NCBI GenBank assembly: GCA_949361645.1
Contig: OX442422.1
Coordinates: 3,669,137-3,733,136 of the forward strand
Source: Spongilla lacustris
Lineage: Eukaryota > Porifera > Demospongiae > Spongillida > Spongillidae
DNA: 64,000 nucleotides
Reading direction: 5' to 3'
Made by a program: the position numbers and the translations under genes
Part shown: in pieces, positions 41,401 to 54,000 of the stretch
Numbering within the stretch: position 1 is the stretch's first letter
How the letters are laid out: each line of letters begins with the position of its first letter
The notes under the pieces: model-generated
Seen by the model: only the letters and a program-made list of their open reading frames with translations
The model's database searches: none
Told to the model about the DNA's origin: nothing

Positions 41401-44400
41401 CCAATCCATTAGTGGCTGGGTGGTAGGGAGCACTTCTAATGTGTCTGAATCCATTACGTTGAACAAAGGTTTGGAACTCCGTACTGGTGAAGGCCGTGCC
41501 GTTGTCAGACACCAACACCTCTGGGAGACCATGACATGAGAATACTTGTCGGAGCACTCGTATGGCCTGCTGGGAAGATGTGGAGGAAACAACAGCAGCC
41601 TCCAACCATTTGGAGTGAGCATCCACCATGACAAAAATGATTTTACCCAGAAAAGGGCCACAAAAGTCCACATGAATGCGAGACCAGGGTTTTGTAGGCC
41701 ACTCCCAAGGATGCAGTGGGGACTTAGGTGGGGACCTACTATTTACTTGACAAGCCTCACATGATTTCACCTTTGCTTCGAGTTCAGCGTCAAGTCCTGG
41801 CCACCACACCACACTCCTGGCCAGAGATTTCATTCGAGATACCCCTGGATGGCCATCGTGTAGAATCTTGATTATTGGTACCCTTCCAGGTGGAGGTACC
41901 ACTACACGACTTCCCCAAAGGATACAACCATCTTCCACACTAAGTTCACTTTTCCTGCATTCGTAAGGCTTGAATTGTTCGTTTGACTGTGTTCTCCAGC
42001 CCTGAAGCACCATTCTCCTGACCACCAAGAGCACCGGGTCTTTGTTAGTCCAACGTCGAATAGATGTAGCTGTAACCACCGAGCTCATGTCAGAAAAGAC
42101 CTCAGCATGAGTATTGTATCCCCAGGTGTAGGGACCTCTTCAGGGGCCTCCGCTAAAGGCAATCTACTTAGCCCATCAGCATTGCCTTGATTCTTGCCTG
42201 GTCTGAACACCATCTGGTAGTTATACGCACTCAGAGTTAGTGCCCATCTTTGTATCCTGGAAGAGGCCATCGTTGGCACTGGTTTTGTCTCACTGAAGAG
42301 AAACTGGAGTGGTTTGTGATCTGAGTACACAACAAACTGTCTACCAAACAGGAACTGGTGAAACTTCTTAACACCCCATACTACAGCCAAACCTTCCTTT
42401 TCTATTTGTGAATAGTTCTTCTCTGCAGGTGCCAAAGACCGTGATGCATACGCTATTGGTCTGTCTGACCCATCTTCCTGCAAGTGTGATAACACTACTC
42501 CGATTCCATAAGGAGAGGCATCACACGAGAGGGCAATTTTCTTTGAGGGATCAAAGTGGACCAGCAAAACATCTGAGGTGAGCTGGAACTTAGCCTTCTG
42601 GAATGCAGCTGCCTGATCTGCTCCCCAACTCCACGGTTGGTGTTTGGTGAGCAGCTTGTACAGTGGTGCCAGTGTGTCTGCAAGACAAGGCAAAAATTTT
42701 GCGTAATAGTTCAGCAACCCCAAAAAAGACTTCAGCTGTGAGATATCTTCAGGCACTGGTGCATCCACTATAGCTCTGCGCTTTTCCTTAGTAGGGCTGA
42801 TTCCCTCTCCTGAGATATGGTAACCAAGGTACTCCACGCTAGGCAGCATAAATTTGCACTTTGTTCTCTTCAATTTGATGCCACACTCTCCTAATCTTGA
42901 CATCACCTTCTCCAAAGTCACCAAGTGCTCCTTTTCAGTTGAATCTGCAACTAAAATATCGTCAATGTACACATGTACATGTGGAATACCCTGCAATATT
43001 CTCTCCATGGTTCGTTGGAAGATGGCAGGGGCCGACGCAACTCCAAACGGCATACGATTGTATCTGAAAAGACCCTTATGAGTGGTGATGGTGACATACT
43101 CCTTTGATTTTTCATCCAGTGGCAGCTGTAGGTAGGCATGAGACAAGTCCAGTTTTGAGAAAACTTCCTCCTGTCAGTGAAGCAAGCAGATCATTGATTC
43201 TGGGAAGGGGATACGATTCAACATTTAGCCACACTATTCACAGTTACTTTATAGTCTCCACACAACCGCAAACTACCATCAGATTTTAGCACTGGTACCA
43301 CTGGCGCCGCCCATTCAGAAAATTTCACAGGTTCTATAATACCATCCCGCTGTAGCCTTTCCAATTCTTCTTCAATTCTTCCTTTTAAGGCAAATGGGAC
43401 TGGCCGTGGTCTGAAAAAGCGTGGCCTTGCCGACTCATCGACGTGTATTTTCACTTCAACCCCCTTCACTCGACCCAGTTCTTCTTTGAAAAGATCTGCA
43501 TAACGATCAAGCAATTTTTCCACACCCTTGTCGATCCCTGGGTTTCCTGCATAAAAAACAGACAGGTTAGGCTTCAGTTTACTTAACCAATCACGCCCCA
43601 TCAAGGATGGACTATCTCCTTCTACTACCAGCAAATCCAATGAAAGCGTTTCATTATCATACTGCACTGAAAGTGAAATTTTGCCCTTGATGTTAATCTT
43701 CTCTCCAGTGTAAGTACGCAGGTGAACATCTGTTCTTTGTAGTAAGGGACGCTTTTGTTTAGACCACTGCCTTCTGTAGGTTAACTCGCTGATGATAGAG
43801 GCCACAGCTCCCGTGTCTACCTCCATTGACAACTGAATGCCATCAGCAACTACATCTATGGTGAGTGGAGCTCTGAAGCCTTCTCTAGACAGGGTGAACA
43901 GTGTGTATGTCTCTTCCCCCTCTACAGGTGGTAGATTGACCTGCTGTACTGCTGCTGAGCCTCTGGTAGACCCTCTCCCCCTGCCCTTGGCGCCCGACAC
44001 CTTGGGACTGCGACAAACACGAGACAAATGGCCTTGTTTGCCACAATTATAGCACACAATGGACGTATCTAATAGACAATCCTTTCCGTTGTGCTTACCC
44101 CCGCAGCGGTAACATGTGTTTCGTGACCTTGCCTGTACCTCCGAAGTCTTCTGTACCGCGTTGACAGCCACGGTAACAGAGCGCTGGATCTCTGTGGCAT
44201 TTTTCTCCGCCGATTCAGCTGACTGCACCAACTCGAAGACTTTCTTGAACGTGAGCCCGGACTCGGCCAAAAGCCTGCGCTGTACACTCGAATTACGGAC
44301 ACCACACACGATGTGGTCGCGCAGCATGTCGTCGAGTGTGGCCTTGAAGTCACAATGCTCGGAGAGTCTCCTTAACTCCGCTACGAACTGTGACACTGTC

Positions 44401-47400
44401 TCTCCTTCTTTCTGCGTCCTCGAATTAAAATTGTAGCGCTGTACAGTTACAGACGGGGGAGGACAATAATGGTCACGCACAAGTTTAACTAACTCGGAGA
44501 AGGATTTATCTGCCGGTTTCTCTGGTGTCACAAGGTTGCGTATGACCTGGTAGACGGCGCTCCCACATGAGCTGAGGAGAACTGCTCGTTTCTTGTCCGT
44601 GTTATCGATACCATTGACTCCAACAAATTGCTCTAGCCATTCGCAGTAGCAAGTCCAGTCTTCGGAATCTGGGTCGAAAGGTCCAAGAGTGCCCAAAAAT
44701 GTGGCCATTCTGCAGTTTTACCCTCGTCGCCAATGTAATAACTCAACACACACACAGTTATACAAGTACAGCATATACAACACCATACGCGGAATGGCCA
44801 AGTCCAGAAGAGTGGGAGTGATGGGTAGGGCCTCAGTAGTCCAGCTATCTAACTCCGGGTTGCCAACTGACTCGTACTTACAATTCCAGCGTTTAAAAGA
44901 GTCTGTCTCACGTGCCTGTTAGTCTAGAAGGTTCTATTGCAGCCCCATAGTCTGCTGTTAATAATCAATTACAATTACTACACTTCTCCCCTCATAAGCC
45001 ATAACGCTCCGGGGGTCGGTGAGGACGAGTAGAGCATCTGGGCAGAAGAGGAACAGCTTCAAGGTCGGCCACTGGAGGAGCCTCTTCTTCTAAAGGGTCA
45101 GGATCCGCCTTCTCGATCGAGAAGTTTTTGATTCTGCTAATGTACATGTACATGTATTTATTATGTAAGTACATGTACATTGTACTATTTGCAGCACTGA
45201 TTAGATGTCCATGTGCTCTGCAGTAAGCTACTATACATTAGAGAACACAAATGATTACTGTTTCTGTTTGTGCTAAAATGGAAATGTGGAAATGCAATGT
45301 GTACTACATGTAGTATGCATTACTCCAATGTAACACCATATCTCTGTGGTAAAGTACAAGTACATGTATATTTTGGCTCCTATATCATGCTCGCTTCACC
45401 CAACCCACTTGACATATAATTGGTGCCGCATCTGCTGTGCACGACACTGTCATTACCGACTAGACAACATACCACTGCCATCATACACATAGATCTACCT
45501 ACCTACGCAGAGCAGGGGCCAGCTACCTATAACTAGATTTGACCTAATTTTGAGGTGATAGACCCATACCACCTCAAAGGAAAAAACCTCATTTAAGTGA
45601 GGAAAAAACCATGTTAATACTGCTCTGCCTAACACCCAAAATAAACAACATAATAGCAACAGGACCACTTGATTCCTTGTGGCTGGTCTGCCTCATCTTT
45701 TTGTACCAGGCTGCTTCACTCTCGTACCTCTAACTTTGAACCTGCATGTGTAAAGACCCCACAACCCTCCATAGGTGGCTTTCAGCGAGTTAAGGGGGGG
45801 GGGGAAGTTGCCACCACAGTAACGTGCACACAATGCCTAGATCGCTTACATACACCCGAAATCCCTCTCTTATACTACCAGACCACATGGCTACTATGCG
45901 CACGCAAATACACCACTCATCAACAGCTCGCCATGAGGCCTTTACTGCCCCTTGACCTTGCATCATCATATCAACACCTATCCACATGACCTTGCATCAT
46001 ACTCTCTGCACATATTAGCACCATCACTGTTGGCTACTCTCAAACTGCATTCGTATAGGAGCATATTTTCTGTCTAATTCGTTCCTCAAACGACAGAAAA
46101 GTGTATAGTCTTGCACTAACCTATGTTATAATGGTGAGGTCTGATACTCCACAGGATCAAACCTGCCACAAGCATTGAAATCATTTCATACATAGAGGAG
46201 TCCTGTACATGTAGCTACATGTACATGTGTTGTTTGTTATCCTTAAGGAGGTACAAATGTACATACATTTTAGCAAACTACATGTACGTGTACGTGCATG
46301 TTTTCTCACTTGATTTGCGCCAATGATTTACACAAATTAAAACATGCACATATGTTGATCAACTGCATCTCCATAATATTAAACTCTACGAACAAAACAA
46401 ATCAATATCTATGTACCAACCAATTTTAAAGTGAATTGAATGCTCCTGCAAAACGATTTGATCCCTAAGTATCACACCTCATGACTTTTTGAGATACCCT
46501 AATGCATGTACATGTATATGTATATATCATAAAGACATGGTGTAGTATGGTGTGTTGGAATAGTGTTAACTGTTCAGAAGTAAGCATTTTAGATACATAA
46601 ATGAAGGGCAATGTGGAAACTGTCGCAATTTAGCCATACAGGGGCTTATGCTTTATTTACTTATGATTTATTAACAAAGAATTAATTGTTCTTACAATGA
46701 ACCCAATTACCATACCTACTCATGCACTTTTTTATGTCTGTGTGATCGTTGCTTGGTAGTGATATACACTGTACATGCAGTATTAAGAAATACACTATAA
46801 GTACTTCGACTACTATAGCATAATGTCAACTGCCGGTGTCTTATTTGCAGTACGTACATGTACTAATCTACATGTAGAGTACCCGCTCTATGTGTTTTAA
46901 ATAGTCTAAAATAGTTAAGACACTAAACTATTATTATCCAAGTGATTTTGAATCCCTCGGGTCTTTAGTAGTGCCATTGGTATGCTCAGGACACTACAGG
47001 TCAGGGCCCTTTGGGATTCTAAATCCCCTCAGTTTCAGTGTTTACATGTACTGTTATATGCAGACGCTAAGTGGGCTACATGTACTTGTGCTTCGTTTCT
47101 CTTGCAGTTTGGTTCAGTTGTGAGAAAACGTCTGTATTATGTTCATGATGACACTGATAGTGGTACCAGTGAAACACATGAAACTGATAATGCGATCACT
47201 GAATCAGGTGTGGCTGAAGTAGGGAGCAGGTACGTACACATGTACATAAATTTACATACATATATTCTAGAATGCATGTGTTGGGGACAGTGTTGTGTGG
47301 TCATTATAATAACTGTTTCACATAAAGGCATGTTATATTCAGCTTCTGCTGTACTTAGGGCAACTGATTGCAATTTGATCTTCCATGACACTGCTGCTCC

Positions 47401-50400
47401 ATTCAGTACAAACACATGTCAATGCGAGCCTTTTTTGCCTTCTAGATATCTCAATACATGTTTAGCTGCACTCCAGTGTAACTTTGAAGTTTGAGACATG
47501 CATCTAGCTAATTGGCCAACAGCTGCAGAAATATCAGGTATTGCGCAGGTTGCAAGATACATACAACCTCCAATCAGTTCGTGGAACTTTGTAGTGTCAT
47601 GTCGATCAAAAAAGCATCTTGTTTGTCTTGCTTATTAACTGCACTATTAGGAAGAAGCAGAGTTGCTGCTGGTTTGCAATTGAGCATTGAAAACCTGTCT
47701 AGGAGGTGTTCAATATCCTTTTCTTGATCAATGGAAATTGTTTGGTTTTCCAATCAGTAACATATCCTCATCCCTAGACAATGCTGGATGCTTCCCAAGT
47801 CAATCGTCTTAAACGTCCTAGCGATGGTCTTCTTGAAGAGATTTAGTTTTTCAAGGTCTGCACAGGCAATGATTGGGTCATCTAAGATGCATGTTTCATC
47901 AAAGATTTACTGCCACATCTGCAGTGGAGACCACAAATACATGTCGTAGCAATTCCATAACATATTGTGCAGTAGTATGGTGCAATGGAGCCACATTCAC
48001 AATGTCTCAGTACTCTTCCCATGACTGCTGTACACATCCATTGAACTCAGTGGCTTGTAATCATATTGATGTGCAACTATATATACAGTATTGAATCCAA
48101 AGCCTCACTTTCAGAAGGCTCTTGGAATGTCAGCAAATGGTAGGCACATTCATCTGTGAAATCCGCATGGCTCTAAATTATACCTTCTCGATGGAGGTGT
48201 TGTCACATAATGAAATGCCTGTCTCAGTAATTCCTAGAAGTGTTCATGATCCCACTTTTAGTTTGCCCATGCTATTCCCAAGGCAAATTCAACCTGTCTG
48301 GTATGGTTGCTAATATCAATTATTGGGGCAGCAGAGAAATAATCCTCAACCAGTTATGTTCTCTAGGTGTACTGGTACATGACTTCTGTGCCTTGTTGTT
48401 GGTTATCATCTATTTCATGCCATCTTTTCTTGCCACGTGGGTTACCATCTAATGGGTGTTGTGTGTCAAAATGAAGTACTTTTGAGTGGTATCAGCCCAG
48501 CAGTGAGCTACAGTGTACATGTATGAAAGTGTTATCATCACACTCAGAACTGCACCACAGCTGTGCCTGCATTTGTGTACTGATCCACGTATCCCTTTGA
48601 TGCCATGGCCTCCCTTCCTTCCTGAATTTCTTGCAATGCCTTAGTTTGAGCACAAGCACCATTGTTCAGCTCAGCCACCCCGCTCCCTTTGGCTTCCTTT
48701 AGGTTTTGGTGACATTAGGCATTCCCTCTGAGCAGTACACATAGTTCCTGTCCTTTCCCTGCCATGCACTCATTGATTCATTAACACAGATTGACTAACA
48801 AGGATAAAATGTAGCTGCTTACTACCCTGTGATGAGCCTCTGCATAGGTGAACATTTATCATCCTTGTTTACATACTCTTCAGGGCAAAACCATAGGTAA
48901 CTGAGAAGGTCATTGAAGAGATGTCCACTTATGCCAAATCATACCCCTAAGTTTGGTGTTCAAAAGATGGAATCCTCAGTAGACCACAAATCCTATAATG
49001 GTGTTGCTTCTTAACTCCATTTTTGCGATGAGAAGCTCATCCAAAAGACTAACTATTTGAATTTTTTTTTATCCTCATTATCTGTCAGACCAAAGAATAG
49101 CTGCGTCAAATCTGGGTGCATGCCGGTAATCAGGACAGGGCTGGATGGTGTCTGCATTAGAGGGGTTCTACTGTATTTCATAAATGTTTTGTATATGAAT
49201 GTAACACTAGTCGCACAAGCGCCACTGAGTGGCTAATACCAAGCTTGTGTCTCACAGCAAAAATCTCAACATTGACTATATATATTGCAGTGTCAGACAG
49301 AATGGCACTACGAATACAATGCAGTGCATGCTGTAGAATTCAAAGGTCACTGTTACATTGTCCTCCCTCTAATTAGCATGTGTCCTCACACTCCAGTCAG
49401 GTCCTCATCTCGCAATCCATCTGGAAGGATTAAGGGATTACCATAACGGGCAGGAGGGCGATGTACTCTGGTTGATCTTTGAAGTGATTGTACAGGGTCG
49501 GATAACACAGGGATCATTTCCTGCTCAGCAACTTAAGGATCTGGTTAAATAGGTACCTCATCCCCAATATTAGGTTCTGGTGTTGCTGATACTTCATCAT
49601 CAGAAGGCACCTCATCCCCAACATTAGGTTCTGGTGTTGCTGATGCTTCATCATCAGTAGACTTAACATTGACATCCCTGCGACGGGTGTTAACGTCCCT
49701 GCCCTGTGTGTCAACCTCTGAGTCGACATGCTCTTCTTCAAACTCCTCATTGTCCGTGTCTGGCATTGGTGCTGGCTTCAGACGATTGAAGTGGGCTGTA
49801 CGTTTCCAGCACAAATTAGAACAATGCACAATTCGGTAGGCTGCTGGGCTGAAAATGTCTACCACTCGAAACGGCCCTTCCATGGTTTATGCAGTTGACG
49901 AGAGCATCCCTTTAACTACACTTTTATGCATAAATACTAGATCCCCAATTGCATATGGCTTACCGTGTCCATATTGTTCATAGAAATCCTTTAGATGGTG
50001 TTGCTGTCTCCTCATGTGACCTTTCACCCTCTCAAATGCTGCCTGCAACCTAAGCTTCAGTTCCTGTGAGTACTGTTTGGGACCACCACCGAAAGGTAGA
50101 GGGGTATGTAAGAGTACATCCTCTGGAAGCCGTGAAGATCGTCTAAACATGAGCTCCAATGGGGTCTCCCCTGTCGTCTCATGTACACTTGTCTCTGAGA
50201 TAGATTTCCGTCCATAAAGGTAAGGCCGAAAATGTCGAGTGGCCCACACTACAGCTAGCATTTTTTTTTTCTACTTTTGAGAGTGCCTTGCTAGCGAATG
50301 CAATGGCGTATTCTGTACCACCAATTACCTGGGAAAGAATAGCTTCTAAACCTTCCCCACTAGCATCAGTATCTAAGATAGTCTTCCTGAAAGTTAGGCA

Positions 50401-50948
50401 ATGCCAATATGGGGGCTGTTTTTCAGCTCAAAAAATGCATCACTACAAGCCTTTGTCCAGACCCAATCACCTCCTGTCTTGAGTCCCATTATACAAGGGA
50501 GATGCTATGCTTGCAAGATCTTTTACAAACCTACGATAATATGAAGCTAGGCCCAGGAATTGTTGCAGGTCCTTGTGACAGCTAGGTATTGGCCGATCAA
50601 CAATGCACTTGATCTTCTCCAGGTCAGTTTCCACCCCCTTACTGGAGATAACATGTCCAGGATACTGAGCACTTGTTTGTAGCAAATGACATTTAGATGG
50701 CTTAACTTTGAGTGCTACTGTCCTGAACCGTGAAACACTGCCCTCAGCTGCTCCAAATGAGTCTGTACTGAACGACTGATGACAATGATGTCATTTTAAA
50801 TACACTAAACAGACAGTCCAGTGAAGACCTGCAAGAACTTGTACCATCAGTCATTGGAAAGTTGCAGGTGCGTTGCATATAATACGGAATTGGTCTAACC
50901 AAAGAGATGTCATAAAAGCAGTTTTCTCCTTATCTTTGGCGTCTACTG

Positions 50949-51006
<58 letters not shown>

Positions 51007-54000
51007 TTAGGAGCTAGGCAATGTTTTTCACAAATTGCCTTGCAGTGAGAATGGGCTGGTCCCTTTCCAAAACCACCACCAGTTTGTATGGTAGGCTCAG
51101 CCCGGCTCACATCTCATTGGTGGTATTGGAGTTCATAGAGCATCTCAGCTTGCCACCTGCCAGTAACCACTAGTTAGGTCCAAGGTCGAGAAGTAATGTT
51201 CCACACCCAAACAATCCAAAGTATCATCTATATGGGGAAGTGGTTGCGCATCCTTGTGGGTCACTTCATTTAACTTGTGGAAGTCTACGCAAAACCTAGT
51301 AGTCCCATCCTTCTTTCTAACCAATACTACTGGAGAAGCCCATGCTCCCTGACCTGGCTCAATAACATCCCTTTTTAGCATGTCATCAACCAACTTATGT
51401 ACTTCATGAATGTCGTTGGTGGAAAGGTAACCTTCTAGGTGGTTGACGGATTGGCCTTGCATCACCTGTGTCAATAGTGTGGTAAAACTGGGTTACCTGA
51501 CCCAGGTCAGTATCATCCACTGCAATAGCATCCCACACCTGACACCTCTGTAACGCTAGTCGTGCTAGCGCCGCGGAGTGGCTAGTACCAAGCTTGTGTC
51601 TCACAGCATAAATCTTAATACACACACAAACACGATTGACTATATATATTATAGTGTCTATTTGCGCCCGTGTGAACACCTGTGCACACTGTACGCACAG
51701 TGTGCACAGGTGTTCACAGTTCACTTTTAGCTCTGCACTATTTGATACAGATGAGCAGTGTTCTAGATTTTTACATATTATGCACAAAAAGACTTTTGGA
51801 TGAGTGGACAATGATAATAATAATAATAATAATATAATAACAGGTTATTTAATTTACTAATCGCAAAGTTGGTTCAAAATCAGCTCGCGCGCGCGCAGTA
51901 CATGCGTTTATGCTAGGTTACTTTTAAACAATACCAATCAATGAAGGTATTGGGGATCCACTTAAAACCATTGAGGATTGGATCCAGGACCCTTTTGTAC
52001 CTATAGAGGAGGAGCCAGGACCTTCAGGCTTAAGTTTGAGCATTGTAAAACTCGGCAAGCTACAGACCTTTAGCTTCTAGGACGTTAAGAAATCAATGCA
52101 GAATTTTCAGCAGACAGCTGGTATTACAGGAAGTGTTTCAAAATAGGGATATACTTATGGTTTTTTATAACGCCTTTACACATATAGGTGTGAGTATACA
52201 ATCACACTGAACAAGGCAGCGGTGGTACTAGCAGACACGGACAAAGGAGGGCGTGGCAATGGATTTACAGTGAGTCCCCAGTGACGATGTGCCAGACTAG
52301 TGAGAATGGACAAGACATGTAGGTAGGGCAGTTGAACAGAGCGATATATGTAGTTTCTAATGAAGCCAGTGAAGAAGAGTGCCTATAGACTCAGATGAGA
52401 AGGAGGCTGTGAGGAATATAAAGCCAGGGCTACATGGGTGATTCAGGCTGAAGCAGATGTCGAGCATGAACTAGTAATCTGTGACAGTAGCCACAGCAGG
52501 ATGTGTAATACATGTAGAATGACATGATGGAGGTTTGGCCCAATCCCCTTCGGCTTGTGAACCTGGGAAGTCAGAAGGAAGGAAGCTTCTGCACTGTACC
52601 TATGCCCTACTTCAAAGCTTTGGTGTCTGATACTTCACTTGAAAGGTTTTGTACATGTACCTGCAAATAAGAAGAGCTAGGCAGACAGCTTTGCAGAGTG
52701 TTGGATCTGTGGCAAATGATTAGCAAGTAGCAACACTAAGTGCATTTTGGCTTATGCAATTTTCTCCTATTACATAGTGTTTCCCTACATAATGATTGAC
52801 AACAATAGCCACTGATACAAATGTCAAGATAAAAATTGTCAGCAATTATCCTGTACCACACAACATGGTGCATCGTACAGTGTGCACAGGTGTGCACACT
52901 GTACCTAAAAAGCATCAGTGCTTTGTATACACTAATCTAATTAAGATGATCCAAGATGAGGTACATAGGCCTTAATGCCCTCTATCATCATTGTGATTTA
53001 CTATTTTATATCATGTTCCCCTGATGCAAAATTCAATTTAAAGTGCCAATAAAAGTAGTGTGAACGTGTGTTCACACTTTACTTAAGCCTAATTAAGTTA
53101 GTCATAAATAAACTATAAATTAAAACCACATATTACCAATGTTATCAGGTGATAGTGTAATGCAAGTGTTAACTTAAACTTTGAAAATTACATTCCATCT
53201 GGTAATTACATACAAGGAGAGTTAAGTCTGGTTTTCTGGTTGAAATTCTTCACAAACAACTCTTACATGAAGCCCTCATATCACCATAAGGACTTAATAA
53301 TTTCAAATAATATTAAAGCCATATATCAAAACCACCTTTGGGTATGTTATGTACAAACCTTGACCTAATCTGATCTTCCTTAGTGGTGTAAGACAATGAG
53401 GAAGTTATGCAGTAAAGTGTGCACACCTGTTCACAGTTCGGATGCAAATAGACAATAGTGTCAGGCAGAATAATGCTACGAATACACTGCAGTGCGTTCC
53501 ACAGTATGTTCTAGCAGTCCAAAGGTCACTGTTACATGAGAATGCACGTAAATGGATGAATTTGTTTCCAATCCTTTGAGTTCAAATCCTTTTAGTAAGT
53601 TTATATGTATCCAAATGCATAACTTCATCCACTGCATGCATGGTAGCCCATGATTAAAATTTAACATTTACCGGTACTCAATTTTAGCCCTTCTTTTCCT
53701 GTTTATATTTCATAAATAATCATTGGTGCATTCAACACATTTGTGCCATTTCATTACAGCAGAAAATTGCACACCATCATTATTGACTGTGGTCCTATTG
53801 GATTTATTGATGCAGTTGGAGTAAAAACATTGTCTCAGGTATGTTGTATTTTCACACCGATGAAAGGATAAATTCATTTTAACCACTCTTACTAAGCACT
53901 ACATCATTGATCAGTGATATCAGCCGCTCATGATAGTGCATTACAAGAAATTGGTGTTATCTGCTTCCACAGAGAATGTTTTTGGAATTGCCATTCACTG

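Larger units (their letters stand above)
40484..44982 (-). mobile_element. Ty3/gypsy LTR retrotransposon B, young
   Basis: LTRs of 249 bp (40484-40732, 44734-44982) differ at only about five positions. A polypurine tract (gaggggagaag on the - strand) abuts the 3' LTR, and a primer-binding-site-like ttggcgacgaggg follows the 5' LTR. Gag with two zinc knuckles, protease, RT, RNase H and integrase are nearly intact; only single-base frame breaks near 43225, 43160 and 42090 interrupt them. The expected target duplication (ctctc) is masked because a 124-bp piece of a second element and a repeated flank follow the right LTR. Confidence 0.95.
49200..53536 (-). mobile_element. Ty3/gypsy element C, internally deleted
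   Basis: Related LTRs of about 158-193 bp lie at 49200-49357 and 51549-53536, the latter split by a 1.8-kb insertion. On the - strand the 5' LTR is followed almost at once by the RT N-terminus, so gag and protease are gone. RNase H ([16 protein letters not shown]) joins directly to the integrase tail at about 50205, so the integrase core is gone too. It cannot be autonomous. Confidence 0.85.
51549..53536 (-). repeat. Gypsy C 5' LTR, interrupted
   Basis: The parts 51549-51657 and 53454-53536 together match the 3' LTR. The gap is an inserted element. Confidence 0.83.

Noticed and set aside
44983..45180. Separate small gene on the - strand
   Set aside because: It is the copied end of the gypsy B integrase joined to flank DNA.
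46982..47494. A 170-codon open frame across SLC26 exon 15
   Set aside because: Only 47108-47229 is bounded by splice sites and continues the gene in phase; the rest reads through introns and antisense copia DNA.
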